Source of the DNA: a virus
Length of the DNA: 42,557 nt
Reading direction: 5' to 3' (one strand)
Virus record (IMG/VR): IMGVR_UViG_3300046376_000026
Location: 1 to 42,557 of that record
Shown here piece by piece: positions 31,867-38,935 of this stretch. The notes under the pieces were generated by a model. The model saw nothing but the letters and a program-made list of their open reading frames with translations, did no database searches and was not told where the DNA came from. Position numbers and translations under genes: made by a program. Each line of letters starts with the position of its first letter. Position 1 is the stretch's first letter.

Positions 31867-32484
31867 ATGAAAAAATCTCTACTGACTGCGGCAGCGCTCG
31901 CGCTGCTGATGACTACCGCGCAAGCGGGAAGGGACATCACGCTGAAGGCCAAGGGCAACTGGAGCGCCTATTACACCATCAGCGACAAGGGCAATCCGCT
32001 GTGCGGCATGCAGACCTATTGGCAGAACAATCGGCGCGCGCTGGTTGCCGGTGCGCACATCAAATATCAGAGTGGCGGGCTGGTCACGATCCAGATGTTC
32101 AAGGTTGGCTGGCGCATGCCGGTTGGTACTGAGGTCAAGGTCAATCTTGCCTTTGATAACAGCGAGCAGTTCCCCGGCGTTGCTACGTCGTTCATCTATA
32201 AGGGTGATGCGCTGCTCTCGCTCAACGTGAAGGAAGGGACCGAAGCCGACTTCTTGAGCCTGATCGAGGATGCGCGCGAGTTCAAGATCAGCTTCCCCGA
32301 TGGTGACGAGCCAACATGGGTGGCGAACATGACCGGCAGCCGCGAGGTCAGCGGCGCGTTCAAGCGCTGTGCGTACACGCTCGACGCCAACGCGCCGACG
32401 CAGCCGACCGGCAAGGCCGCGCCGACGCAGCCGACCGGCAAACCCACACAGCCCGCCGCTAAGCGGGACGATGGAAGTGTGTGA
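31867..32484 (+). CDS. Secreted/periplasmic protein, unknown function
   Basis: This 205-residue protein has a clear Sec signal peptide (MKKSLLTAAALALLMTTAQA, cut near Ala20). The mature part is beta-rich with two cysteines (about 48 and 162) able to form a disulphide. The C-terminal 35 residues hold two near-identical 9-residue repeats, APTQPTGKA and APTQPTGKP, encoded by identical 23-bp segments at 32392 and 32419, then a Pro-rich tail. A phage-coded exported protein of this type could alter the cell envelope or block superinfection. Start by GGAGCAAGCAA. Confidence 0.7.
   Translation: MKKSLLTAAALALLMTTAQAGRDITLKAKGNWSAYYTISDKGNPLCGMQTYWQNNRRALVAGAHIKYQSGGLVTIQMFKVGWRMPVGTEVKVNLAFDNSEQFPGVATSFIYKGDALLSLNVKEGTEADFLSLIEDAREFKISFPDGDEPTWVANMTGSREVSGAFKRCAYTLDANAPTQPTGKAAPTQPTGKPTQPAAKRDDGSV
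32392..32441 (+). repeat. 27-bp tandem repeat inside secreted-protein gene
   Basis: A 23-bp identical segment occurs at 32392-32414 and 32419-32441 (27-bp period, nine codons). It encodes the APTQPTGK repeats. Copy number could change by slippage. Confidence 0.75.
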
Positions 32485-32525
32485 TGGAGACCGCGAGAGA
32501 TGTCCACGGCACTAGGAGAAAGCAA

Positions 32526-32885
32526 ATGAAACCGACCCTCACCGCCGCCGACCTGCGGCAATTCACCGGCACCGGGCAGTGGTTTCGCCACGGCCTGATG
32601 CGCAAGATCGTCTACACCGAAGGCGTGCAATATGTCGCCGACAACGCAGGCGCATATTGGCTGATCGACAAGGTCGCCACCTTGCAGCTTGAGCCGAAGG
32701 TTCGCGCGGAGGATTGGCAGTCGTGGAAACTTACGGTCGATGATAAGCAGGCCGCGATGCTGACCTGCGATGACGGCAACGGCAACATCGTCTATTCCGA
32801 AAGGATCGACTGGACCGACTTCCCGCTGGACCAGATCGAGCTGTGGGTGGAGGGCAATGTGATCCTTTTGCCCAGTGAACACTGA
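32526..32885 (+). CDS. DUF6876 family protein
   Basis: The protein has 119 residues and matches the DUF6876 pattern throughout: LTAADLRQFTGTGQWFRH, YTEGVQYVADNAGAYWLID, 'LTCDDGNGN', and 'WTDFPLDQIELW...LLPSE'. The family is widespread in phages and integrative elements; its role is unknown. Start behind GGAGAAAGCAA. Confidence 0.8.
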   Translation: MKPTLTAADLRQFTGTGQWFRHGLMRKIVYTEGVQYVADNAGAYWLIDKVATLQLEPKVRAEDWQSWKLTVDDKQAAMLTCDDGNGNIVYSERIDWTDFPLDQIELWVEGNVILLPSEH

Positions 32886-32900
32886 AAATGGAGCAAGCAA

Positions 32901-33173
32901 ATGAACGATAGCGAAATCAAAACGGGGCCGGGCGGCACCACCTTTGCCGGGCCGGACGCCGTGGCGCTGTATCGGGCGACAGCCCTTGCCAGCGGTCTGC
33001 GGCTCTATGCCAAGACCGGCATGCAGCCCAACCGGGCATGGACGCCGACCGCGATGCTCAAGGCCGCGACCGGCATCACCGGCAAGAAGTACAAGCGCGG
33101 CGAACATGCCAAAGCCGCCGACGACATCAAGTTGTGGGCCGACACGATGTCCGCCGCACTGCCGAAGAGCTGA
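32901..33173 (+). CDS. Conserved phage hypothetical (90 aa)
   Basis: The protein has 90 residues. The segment TFAGPDAVALYRATALASGLRLYAKTGMQPNR and 'AMLKAATGITGKKYKRG' form a compact helical domain seen in many proteobacterial phage hypotheticals. No catalytic motif. Start by GGAGCAAGCAA. Confidence 0.72.
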   Translation: MNDSEIKTGPGGTTFAGPDAVALYRATALASGLRLYAKTGMQPNRAWTPTAMLKAATGITGKKYKRGEHAKAADDIKLWADTMSAALPKS

Positions 33174-33188
33174 TGCATAAACCTCTGA

Positions 33189-33217
33189 TCGACACCATCG
33201 AGCTATGCGAAAGATAA
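33189..33217 (+). promoter_or_regulatory. Promoter-like sequence P3
   Basis: TCGACA (33189-33194), 17-bp spacer, AGATAA (33212-33217), followed by GCT as in a GAWNGATAAG-type block shared with P1 and P2. It lies in the 135-bp gap before the gene at 33309 and could be an internal promoter for the small-gene run. Confidence 0.45.
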
Positions 33218-33264
33218 GCTAGACTATTCATCGATCGCGTGGCCTACTCTTTCTCGACCGGGCA

Positions 33265-33290
33265 GGCGCTACCCCGGAGCAAGTAGCGCC
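33265..33290 (+). promoter_or_regulatory. Leader hairpin displaying a decoy GGAGCAA
   Basis: Perfect 8-bp stem GGCGCTAC/GTAGCGCC (33265-33272 with 33283-33290). The 10-nt loop reads CCCGGAGCAA, a copy of the start leader placed about 21 nt before the true one at 33297. The 12-mer CCCCGGAGCAAG (33272-33283) also occurs in the structured RNA at 1348-1359. Confidence 0.5.
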
Positions 33291-33308
33291 AATTTTGGAG
33301 CAAGCAAA

Positions 33309-33596
33309 ATGAAGTTCATCGCATTGAATATGGTTGAAGCCGGTCAAGCCGCTTACAACGAAGACACGGGCCGCGAAGAAGTTACCGAAACGGCGAAGCC
33401 GTGCATGGTCAACACCGCGAACATCCGCGCGTTCTACGGTCGCCGCGACGGCAAGCCGGGCACCCGGATCACGTTCACGGACGGCGGCGGGTTCGCGGTC
33501 ACGGAAGCGCCGGACGTTCTCGCCCAGATGGTCGCCAGCGGCGATACGGCGGCGCGGCTCGCGCTCGCACCGCCCGCGACCGAAGCCGCCAACTAA
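33309..33596 (+). CDS. Small hypothetical protein, beta-rich (95 aa)
   Basis: The protein has 95 residues with a pattern of NTANIRAFYGR, then TRITFTDGGGFAVTEAPDVLAQMV. It recalls the compact FlbD-like or small phage 'ribbon-helix' folds, but no family can be named. Start from GGAGCAAGCAAA. An intrinsic terminator directly follows. Confidence 0.62.
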   Translation: MKFIALNMVEAGQAAYNEDTGREEVTETAKPCMVNTANIRAFYGRRDGKPGTRITFTDGGGFAVTEAPDVLAQMVASGDTAARLALAPPATEAAN

Positions 33597-33608
33597 TCCC
33601 CATCAAAC

Positions 33609-33635
33609 AGGCGGGCCAATGCGCCCGCCTTTTTT
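33609..33635 (+). terminator. Intrinsic terminator after 33309 gene
   Basis: Stem AGGCGGGC with GCCCGCCT (33609-33616 with 33623-33630), 6-nt loop, and a run of T to 33635. It lies only 18 nt before the next start codon, so downstream genes depend on read-through or a further promoter. Confidence 0.8.
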
Positions 33636-33652
33636 CTATCGGAGCAATTGAA

Positions 33653-34210
33653 ATGATACCGGCGACCAAGAACAACATGCCTTCGATGGCATGCGTTTCG
33701 GCGATGCAGAAATGCATCCGCCGGGGCATGGAGAAAGAGGCGATGGAGTTCGCCTGCGAGCTGCTGCACACGTCGAAGCCGCTGCACTCGATGGTGTGCA
33801 ATCGGCTGGAGGTTATCTGCCACGAAGATTTGGACACGCTCGCCGCCCCGTGGGTGGTGCCGTTCGTCGCCACGGCAATCGCGCAGAGCAAGGAGCGCTA
33901 TTCCAAATCGATCGGCGAGGCGCGGCTGATGATCGGCAACGCGATCAGGATGATGTGCCGCGCGCCGAAGTCCAGAGCGGGTTGCCACTTCGGCGCGGCG
34001 ATCGGGCTTCGCTCGCTGCTGGAGGACTACGCGCCGACCGTGCCTGATTGGGCCTTCGACCAGCACACGATGAAGGGCAAGAAGATGGGGCGCGGTCTCA
34101 AGCACTTCCGCGAGGAAGGCGCGAAGCTGGTGCCGGAGCCGACCGCGCCGGACCCGTTCATCGAGGAAGCCTATCGGTTGTGGGCGATCAAACAGGGAGA
34201 GGCGCGATGA
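33653..34210 (+). CDS. RarA/MgsA C-terminal-like protein
   Basis: The protein has 185 residues. The pattern SAMQKCIRRGMEKEAMEFACELL ... NRLEVICHEDLDTLAAPW resembles the helical C-terminal domain of RarA/MgsA clamp-loader-like ATPases (surplus helices that bind and tetramerise). The end has 'DQHTMKGKKMGRGLKHFREEGAKLVPEP', also seen there. No ATPase domain is present, so it may bind host RarA or DNA repair factors. Start from GGAGCAATTGAA. Confidence 0.6.
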   Translation: MIPATKNNMPSMACVSAMQKCIRRGMEKEAMEFACELLHTSKPLHSMVCNRLEVICHEDLDTLAAPWVVPFVATAIAQSKERYSKSIGEARLMIGNAIRMMCRAPKSRAGCHFGAAIGLRSLLEDYAPTVPDWAFDQHTMKGKKMGRGLKHFREEGAKLVPEPTAPDPFIEEAYRLWAIKQGEAR

Positions 34211-34416
34211 TCAAGGTCATTTACTCAAGCGTCGATGGCACCCGCACGGTGCGGTCGTTTAGTACGCTTGCCGGAGCGCGCCGGTTCGCGCGTCTCGGCG
34301 TCGGCAGGCACCCGGAAATCGGCAGCACCTATGCCGTCTCGGCTGACGGCATCGGTAAGATCGAGGTCCATGGCGATGCCAAGCTGGCCGACCTGTTCGG
34401 CGAGGAGGTTGAGTAA
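34207..34416 (+). CDS. Small hypothetical protein (69 aa)
   Basis: The protein has 69 residues, predicted alpha/beta, no known motif. It overlaps the gene before it by ATGA and the one after by TAATG, so it belongs to the coupled series 33653-36098. Confidence 0.6.
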   Translation: MIKVIYSSVDGTRTVRSFSTLAGARRFARLGVGRHPEIGSTYAVSADGIGKIEVHGDAKLADLFGEEVE

Positions 34417-34598
34417 TGCCACGTCGAACAGAATGCACATGCGGATCAGGGCTGTACCCGGAAGCCCGCCACGACGCGCGCGGGATTTTCCTTTGCTATA
34501 CCTGCAGCCGCTGCGATCTCGAAAAGATGCGCGGCTATCGGTCAGACGTGCTGACTGATAGCAACTACTGGCACGACGAGCCGATCGATGAGGATTGA
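34416..34598 (+). CDS. Zinc-ribbon-like small protein (60 aa)
   Basis: The protein has 60 residues. Cysteines at CTCGSG and CYTCSRC give two C-x-C/C-x2-C knuckles. The remaining 'RSDVLTDSNYWHDEPIDED' end is a widely shared phage hypothetical signature. Likely a structural zinc protein; role unknown. Confidence 0.7.
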   Translation: MPRRTECTCGSGLYPEARHDARGIFLCYTCSRCDLEKMRGYRSDVLTDSNYWHDEPIDED

Positions 34599-34755
34599 CC
34601 ACAAGCACACGAACAGCAGGGACGGCGCGGGCTTGCGCCGTCTCCGCACGTCAAGGGACTACGAGCAGACCCGCATCGAGACCCTGCGGCTGCGCGAGAA
34701 GGCGCTGGCCGAAGCGCGGGCGCGAATTGAGAAAGCGAAACGGAGCAAGCAATGA
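34588..34755 (+). CDS. Very small basic protein (55 aa)
   Basis: This 55-residue frame overlaps the gene before by 11 nt and the gene after by ATGA. It starts MRIDHKHTNSRDGAG and continues as a highly charged Arg/Lys/Glu helix (coiled-coil-like). Its last codons contain the GGAGCAAGCA ribosome binding site of the next gene. Coupling and codon use support it as real; function unknown. Confidence 0.55.
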   Translation: MRIDHKHTNSRDGAGLRRLRTSRDYEQTRIETLRLREKALAEARARIEKAKRSKQ

Positions 34756-35246
34756 AGATGCGGAAACACTACGAGTTGTTGCAGCGGATGGTGCCAGAGA
34801 ACAAGCTGATCCAGTTCATGCTCGCGCATGGGCGGGACTACACCATCGGTCCCGACACCTATGCCGGAGAACGCGGCGAGCCGAAGCAATGCTACATGAA
34901 CGCCACCCACCTTGCGCAGCGCGACCCGGCGCTGACCTATGTCGAGGGCGTGGTGTCGGTGTTCGGCATCGCCGTCGAGCATGCGTGGTGCGCCACCGCT
35001 GACGGCATCGTCGTTGATCCGACGATGGAGCCAGCCGTGTCTGACGGCACCTTCGACCGCATCGGCGAATATTTCGGCGTGCCCCTGCTGACCGACTACG
35101 TGATCAAGGCGTGCCTGCGGAACGGCGTCTATGGGATGCTCGACTACGTCAACGCGCACAAGACCATGCCGAAGCTGGTGGAGCTGGGCCTTGAGGAAGG
35201 CCAGCGCTGGCTGCTCGACGGCAAGCGCCGGAAGGCGGCGCGCTGA
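34752..35246 (+). CDS. Predicted Cys-His-Asp thiol hydrolase-like protein
   Basis: The protein has 164 residues. Conserved-looking residues Cys47 (QCYMNA), His77 (EHAW) and Asp89 (VVDPT) are in the order and local context of papain-like/transglutaminase-like folds. These families act as peptidases, amidases or acyltransferases. The family recurs in phage genomes as hypothetical. With an amidoligase and a cyclotransferase in the same operon it could process amide bonds; this link is inference. Confidence 0.62.
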   Translation: MKMRKHYELLQRMVPENKLIQFMLAHGRDYTIGPDTYAGERGEPKQCYMNATHLAQRDPALTYVEGVVSVFGIAVEHAWCATADGIVVDPTMEPAVSDGTFDRIGEYFGVPLLTDYVIKACLRNGVYGMLDYVNAHKTMPKLVELGLEEGQRWLLDGKRRKAAR

Positions 35247-35719
35247 TGGCTGGCGATTGCGGAAGCTGCACCGCGTGCTGCCGGGTCTACACGATCCCGG
35301 CGCTGAGCAAGCCCGCCGGGAAATGGTGCCAGCACTGCGCCATCGGCGTGGGCTGCAAGGTCTACGAGGAGCGCCCGGCGATGTGCGTCGAGTTCAAGTG
35401 CCTCTGGCTGCTCAGTCAGGAGCGCGACGACCCTCGCGAGCGCCTGCCGCCGGAGCTGCGCCCCGACCGCTGCAAGGTGGTCTTTTCCCCGACCACCAAC
35501 GACGCGATCATGGCGGCGCTCACGATGCCCGGCTCGCCGGATGCGTGGCGGAAGCCAGCCGTCCGCGCCTTGATCGCCAAGATGACCGCTGCCGACATGG
35601 CCGTGGCTGTCGGTCCACCAATGGCGACCCGCACGCTGCGGATCACGAAGCACGGCATGAACGAAGTGCAGATGACGGAGCCGGACGAGAACGGCATGCA
35701 GTGGAGCATTGACGAATGA
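35246..35719 (+). CDS. YkgJ-family cysteine-cluster protein
   Basis: The protein has 157 residues. The YkgJ pattern is complete: CGSCTACC (5-12), C28 and C31, GCKVYEERPAMC (36-47) and FKCLW (50-54). These proteins bind zinc or an iron-sulphur cluster; the role is undefined. Stop and start overlaps with both neighbours. Confidence 0.8.
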   Translation: MAGDCGSCTACCRVYTIPALSKPAGKWCQHCAIGVGCKVYEERPAMCVEFKCLWLLSQERDDPRERLPPELRPDRCKVVFSPTTNDAIMAALTMPGSPDAWRKPAVRALIAKMTAADMAVAVGPPMATRTLRITKHGMNEVQMTEPDENGMQWSIDE

Positions 35720-35883
35720 AGGTCGGCGATCAGGTGCGCGTCCGCAAAGGGCGCGATACGCCCGCCGCCCTTGGCGACAAGATCGTTGAGGTCGTGAAGC
35801 TCGATGAGCTGTCGGTGTGGGTTGCCAAGAACGGCCAGACTTATGTTCTGGATCGGTCGCAAGTGCAGAGGATCAAGACATGA
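35716..35883 (+). CDS. Small SH3/KOW-like protein (55 aa)
   Basis: A 55-residue frame from ATG 35716 (ATGA overlap upstream) to TGA 35881. MKVGDQVRVRKGRDT, then KIVEVVKLDELSVWV and TYVLDRSQVQRI is a typical five-strand SH3/KOW-like barrel pattern found in small phage proteins. The next gene's ATG overlaps its stop. Confidence 0.65.
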   Translation: MKVGDQVRVRKGRDTPAALGDKIVEVVKLDELSVWVAKNGQTYVLDRSQVQRIKT

Positions 35884-36098
35884 GGACTATCATCACCATC
35901 GCGCTGCTGCTCGCCACGCCAGCGGCGGCGCAACAGCGGACGATCTATGGCGCGGACGGCAGGGTTACCGCGCGCGCCGCGACCGACACGCAAGGGACGA
36001 CGACGCTATACGACGCAGCGGGCCGGGTTACAGCGCGCATTTCGGGACCGCCGCAGGGTAAGCCGCCTGTCACCGGCAAGCCCTCCAGCGGGCGCTAA
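35880..36098 (+). CDS. Small secreted YD-repeat-like protein (72 aa)
   Basis: The protein has 72 residues with a signal peptide (MRTIITIALLLATPAAAQQ). The mature part has two repeats of Y-x2-G/A-x-GRVTAR (residues about 24-35 and 43-55), like minimal YD or RHS strands, and a Gly/Pro/Lys end. An exported protein; function unknown. It ends the rightward accessory operon. Confidence 0.65.
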   Translation: MRTIITIALLLATPAAAQQRTIYGADGRVTARAATDTQGTTTLYDAAGRVTARISGPPQGKPPVTGKPSSGR

Positions 36099-36130
36099 AA
36101 GGCGGGGACGGCATTTGCGCCCGTCCCCGC
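36097..36130 (-). terminator. Convergent terminator hairpin
   Basis: Perfect 10-bp stem GCGGGGACGG/CCGTCCCCGC (36102-36111 with 36121-36130), 9-nt loop. On the minus strand it is followed by CTTTTAG, so it best serves the leftward sulfotransferase transcript; on the plus strand it lacks a T-run but may still block the convergent message. Confidence 0.65.
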
Positions 36131-36155
36131 AGGCGTCCGGTTCAAGGTCACCGGA

Positions 36156-36779
36156 TCAGTAATTAAAGCGGTCACAGAGCGGCCTCTCCGCGTCCATTAT
36201 TCGCTTGCGCATCGCGGGCGTCACTACAGCCTCGGTCTCCATCCGCCGCTCCGTAGCGTTCCTACGGGGCGGCATCAGCGGCACCGCCGCGCGGACCTCT
36301 CCCGCCTCATCCAGAATTTTGTTCAAGTCCGCGAAAAGCGTTTCGGTCTTGCCGATGCGATCGACCGGCTTATCCGACCACAGGCCCAGCTTCTGAAACA
36401 TCGTTTGCGTGGCGATGCCGGGGAAGCGCTCCAGATATTTTTCCACGAACTCCGCGAATGAAAAGCTCCAACAGCACGCCATCCAGACCTGTGCTGCCGT
36501 GCCCCGGTGCTGGACGTGGACCGGGTAGCCGCTGGCCACCGCGAATGCCCAGCGCGACACCAGCCAGTCCACCGGATGCCGCACGAAGCCGAACGACAGC
36601 CTGCCGCTCTCGATGCCAGGATGTCGCGCGCGCAGCTCGGGCAAACCGAAATGTCGCTCGCCCTCGGCATCGCCGCTCTCGTGCCCGACCGGATTGCAGC
36701 GGTACAGCGCCTCGCGAACGGACATGCCGCCGGTCTTCTGGACGTGGATGAACAGCGTCTTATCGGTCACGAAAGCCAT
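36156..36779 (-). CDS. Sulfotransferase
   Basis: This 207-residue protein transfers sulfate from PAPS. The 5'-phosphosulfate loop is FIHVQKTGGMS (10-20, Lys15) and the 3'-phosphate segment is GFVRHPVDWLVSRW (64-77, Arg67 and Ser75), both intact and in the expected order of Sulfotransfer_2-type enzymes. The acceptor is unknown. It is the last gene of a leftward set with a glycosyltransferase and ParB-like protein, so a sugar on DNA or on the cell/virion surface is a likely target. It starts one base after the upstream small gene stops. Confidence 0.85.
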   Translation of the reverse strand: MAFVTDKTLFIHVQKTGGMSVREALYRCNPVGHESGDAEGERHFGLPELRARHPGIESGRLSFGFVRHPVDWLVSRWAFAVASGYPVHVQHRGTAAQVWMACCWSFSFAEFVEKYLERFPGIATQTMFQKLGLWSDKPVDRIGKTETLFADLNKILDEAGEVRAAVPLMPPRRNATERRMETEAVVTPAMRKRIMDAERPLCDRFNY

Positions 36780-36780
36780 G

Positions 36781-36966
36781 TCACACCAGCCCTTCCGCTT
36801 TGCGCCCGCAGATCACACGCGCAAGATCGGTGACCGACACCACGGCAGGACCGGACCCGTAACCCGATGCCTGCACAGCCACAATGCGGTGCGCCTCTGC
36901 CTCGATTGCCCATCCCTGATCTTCGAACCAGTGCGAAATCCACCACACCAGTTTTTCTTCGTCCAT
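36781..36966 (-). CDS. Small hypothetical protein (61 aa)
   Basis: A 61-residue protein from ATG 36966 (or GTG 36969) in a TGATG overlap with the glycosyltransferase stop. WWISHWFEDQGWAIEAEAHRIVAVQAS is amphipathic and Trp-rich; the remainder is helix. The placement between glycosyltransferase and sulfotransferase suggests an accessory or linker role. Not a known family. Confidence 0.55.
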   Translation of the reverse strand: MDEEKLVWWISHWFEDQGWAIEAEAHRIVAVQASGYGSGPAVVSVTDLARVICGRKAEGLV

Positions 36967-37730
36967 CACTTCCTCCCTCTTGCCAGCGAGTTCTGCCGCC
37001 GCACATGCGGAACGCCCGCGACGGTGTCGCCCTTCTTCATGTAGCCGGGCCGCCGGAAGCTGATGGCCGTGCCCCAGCGCTTGGCGACGATCTCGGTGGA
37101 GCGCTTGAAGTCCTCCGGCGTCACCAGCCCCGACTGGCCGCCGCTGCCACTGAAGCTGCGCCCGAAGTCGAAATAGTACCGGATGTCGGCCAAGACGATA
37201 CGGTCCTCCAGCAGCGTGCGCATGGTCCAGTCCAGATCGGCGCGGCTCTTCAGCGTCTCATCGTACAGCCGACCGCGCGCCTTGTTCATCACGCCCCAGC
37301 AACCATAGACCTGTTGCGTCGGCACGATGGGCCGCTCGTCGGGCCGGACCACCGTGGTGTTGGCGGTCCGCGACCAGCAGAAGGTGCTCAGCCCCAGATC
37401 GGCGCAGCAGGTGACCGCGTTCTCGATGATGGCCATGACCTCGTCGGGATCGGTGATGAAGCGCTTCGATCCGATGTTGCTCCTGACGCCGACCAGATCG
37501 TCGTCGCTCTGGATCAGGCATGGAGCCGTCACATTCTGGATGATCCAGTTGCGCGCCGCCGGAGCGCCCGATGATGGCGGGTGCAAAAGCAACTGCCGGT
37601 TGGGGACCGCCGCCCGGTACTCGTCGCGCTCGCGCTCATCGACGCAGATGATTGCGTCCGGCATGAGGGACAGCATCGTCTTCGCGTTGTGCGGTCTGCC
37701 CCGACTGGGGACCACGATCTGGTACTTCAT
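36966..37730 (-). CDS. TET-associated-type glycosyltransferase (GT-A)
   Basis: This 254-residue protein is likely a nucleotide-sugar transferase of the TAGT group, first noted beside TET/JBP DNA oxygenases in phages. It has the typical N-terminal VVPSRGRP (6-13), an acidic metal motif QSDDDL (74-79), a CWG-type middle (GCWGVM, 143-148), and the DLDWTMRTLLEDR acceptor-loop pattern (165-177). No TET/JBP gene is seen in the window, so the modified base or other acceptor is unknown. The start is ATG 37730 inside the zinc-ribbon gene end. Confidence 0.75.
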   Translation of the reverse strand: MKYQIVVPSRGRPHNAKTMLSLMPDAIICVDERERDEYRAAVPNRQLLLHPPSSGAPAARNWIIQNVTAPCLIQSDDDLVGVRSNIGSKRFITDPDEVMAIIENAVTCCADLGLSTFCWSRTANTTVVRPDERPIVPTQQVYGCWGVMNKARGRLYDETLKSRADLDWTMRTLLEDRIVLADIRYYFDFGRSFSGSGGQSGLVTPEDFKRSTEIVAKRWGTAISFRRPGYMKKGDTVAGVPHVRRQNSLARGRK

Positions 37731-37851
37731 GCCGCCTCCGCTGATATTCCCGCTTCACCGCCAGCTTCTGCTCGTAGCTGCACGGGCCGCAGTAAACCTT
37801 CGTTCCGCTGATCCCGGCTCCGCACTTCGCGCATGGCCGGATGTGTCTCAT
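37636..37851 (-). CDS. Zinc-ribbon protein (71 aa), possible ParB extension
   Basis: The frame from ATG 37851 (ATGA overlap with the ParB stop) encodes MRHIRPCAKCGAG ... YCGPCSYEQKL, a classic C-x2-C ... C-x2-C ribbon with a basic tail (EYQRRRHE). Residues after about 45 overlap the glycosyltransferase start in another frame. A run of seven A residues just before the start may permit -1 slippage from the ParB frame, giving a 282-residue fusion. Confidence 0.55.
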   Translation of the reverse strand: MRHIRPCAKCGAGISGTKVYCGPCSYEQKLAVKREYQRRRHEVPDRGPQSGQTAQREDDAVPHAGRNHLRR

Positions 37852-38483
37852 TTTTTTCGCTCGCCCAGCAGCTCGACCAGCTTGTCGGCGCGGATCGCAT
37901 GCGCCAGTCCCATCTTGTGGCGGCGCTTGACCACCGGCAGATCGAGCCGATCGCACAACACATTCCATTCGTGCGTGGTTGACGCGAGGACAACGAGATA
38001 GTCGTAATGTTCGTGCGGCTGCAGCGCCATGCCGGGCACATCAAGCCGCTCGTCCTCCTTGGTGCCTTCCTTCTCCCCGTACTTCCGGGTGATGTCGGTC
38101 ACCACCTTGCGCAGCTCGGCATGCTCATCCAGCTCGATGCCGGTCAACAGCAGCTTGAAGGCGTCCACATCCGGGATCGCCAGCGCGCTGAGCGGGTCAT
38201 AGGTCGCCAGCACCTTCGCTGCCTCGTCTTCGTTGAGGTCCACGATCAGCACCGGCATCTCGCTGTCGTCGGCAAGGTCCGCGCGCAGGTGCCCGTCAAT
38301 CAATTCGATGCCATCGGCTGTATCGCGGCCTATGCCAGCGCCGACAAAGCCCACCGTCGCCAGCAATTCCGTCAGCGCAGATCGCTGGCCCTCTGGATGC
38401 TGCCGCCAGTTGCGCGGGTTGCGCTTCAACTCGCTCGCCTTAACGCGGCGCAGCTCGACAATCCGGTTGCGAAATTCGGTCAT
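37848..38483 (-). CDS. ParB/Srx-fold nuclease-like protein
   Basis: This 211-residue protein has a ParB-like N-terminal domain: LKRNPRNWRQHPEGQR, VGAGIGRD and LIDGHLRADLA (about 19-85, the last as a ParB box II variant). The rest is helical with HEHYDYLVVLASTTHEWN. Phage ParB-like proteins work as nucleases, CTP-switch proteins or modification partners. The chosen start (MTEFRNRIVELR) overlaps the upstream stop as ATGA; a longer start is less likely. Confidence 0.82.
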   Translation of the reverse strand: MTEFRNRIVELRRVKASELKRNPRNWRQHPEGQRSALTELLATVGFVGAGIGRDTADGIELIDGHLRADLADDSEMPVLIVDLNEDEAAKVLATYDPLSALAIPDVDAFKLLLTGIELDEHAELRKVVTDITRKYGEKEGTKEDERLDVPGMALQPHEHYDYLVVLASTTHEWNVLCDRLDLPVVKRRHKMGLAHAIRADKLVELLGERKK

Positions 38484-38935
38484 GCTGCCCTGTTCCACTG
38501 TTGCTCCAGCGGCGTTGCCCATCGGCAATTGCCGGGTTCGTAATTCCCATCGGCGTCTGGGTATCGATCAATCGTATGCTCTGGCGACGGCTTGTGGCCC
38601 ATGTCGGCGAGAAAGTTCGCGAAGCTGTAGCGCCAGCGGTCGCACACCGTGATGCCGCGCCCACCGTAAATTCTCCACTTCTCATGCTTCGGGTAGTAGC
38701 AACGCTTCTTCATCGCCAGCCATGTCGTGTACTCCGGCGAGTATCTGCCGCCGTGAACGACCGACTTGCAATCGCGGCAGCCGGTAGTTTTACCTTTCCG
38801 CAAATCGCGGTTGTCAGCGACGATCACCGCGCCGCAATCGCACTGGCAAAACCAGTAGCTTGCCCTTTGCGGCGTCCGCTTTATGGCCGTCAACTTCCCA
38901 AATCGCTGGCCTTTTAGGTTGGCAGATCGCGGCAT
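38480..38935 (-). CDS. HNH-like homing-type protein with zinc ribbon
   Basis: The protein has 151 residues. An N-terminal Cys cluster (CQCDCG at 30-35 with CRDC at 53-56) is followed by WLAMKKRCYYPKH, 'YGGRGITVCDRW' and TIDRYPDADGNYEPGNCRW. The last block resembles the second half of His-Me-finger (HNH) nucleases of phage homing type. The start is MPRSANLKGQRFGK. It is a possible selfish element next to ParB. The nuclease call is from pattern only. Confidence 0.65.
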   Translation of the reverse strand: MPRSANLKGQRFGKLTAIKRTPQRASYWFCQCDCGAVIVADNRDLRKGKTTGCRDCKSVVHGGRYSPEYTTWLAMKKRCYYPKHEKWRIYGGRGITVCDRWRYSFANFLADMGHKPSPEHTIDRYPDADGNYEPGNCRWATPLEQQWNRAA

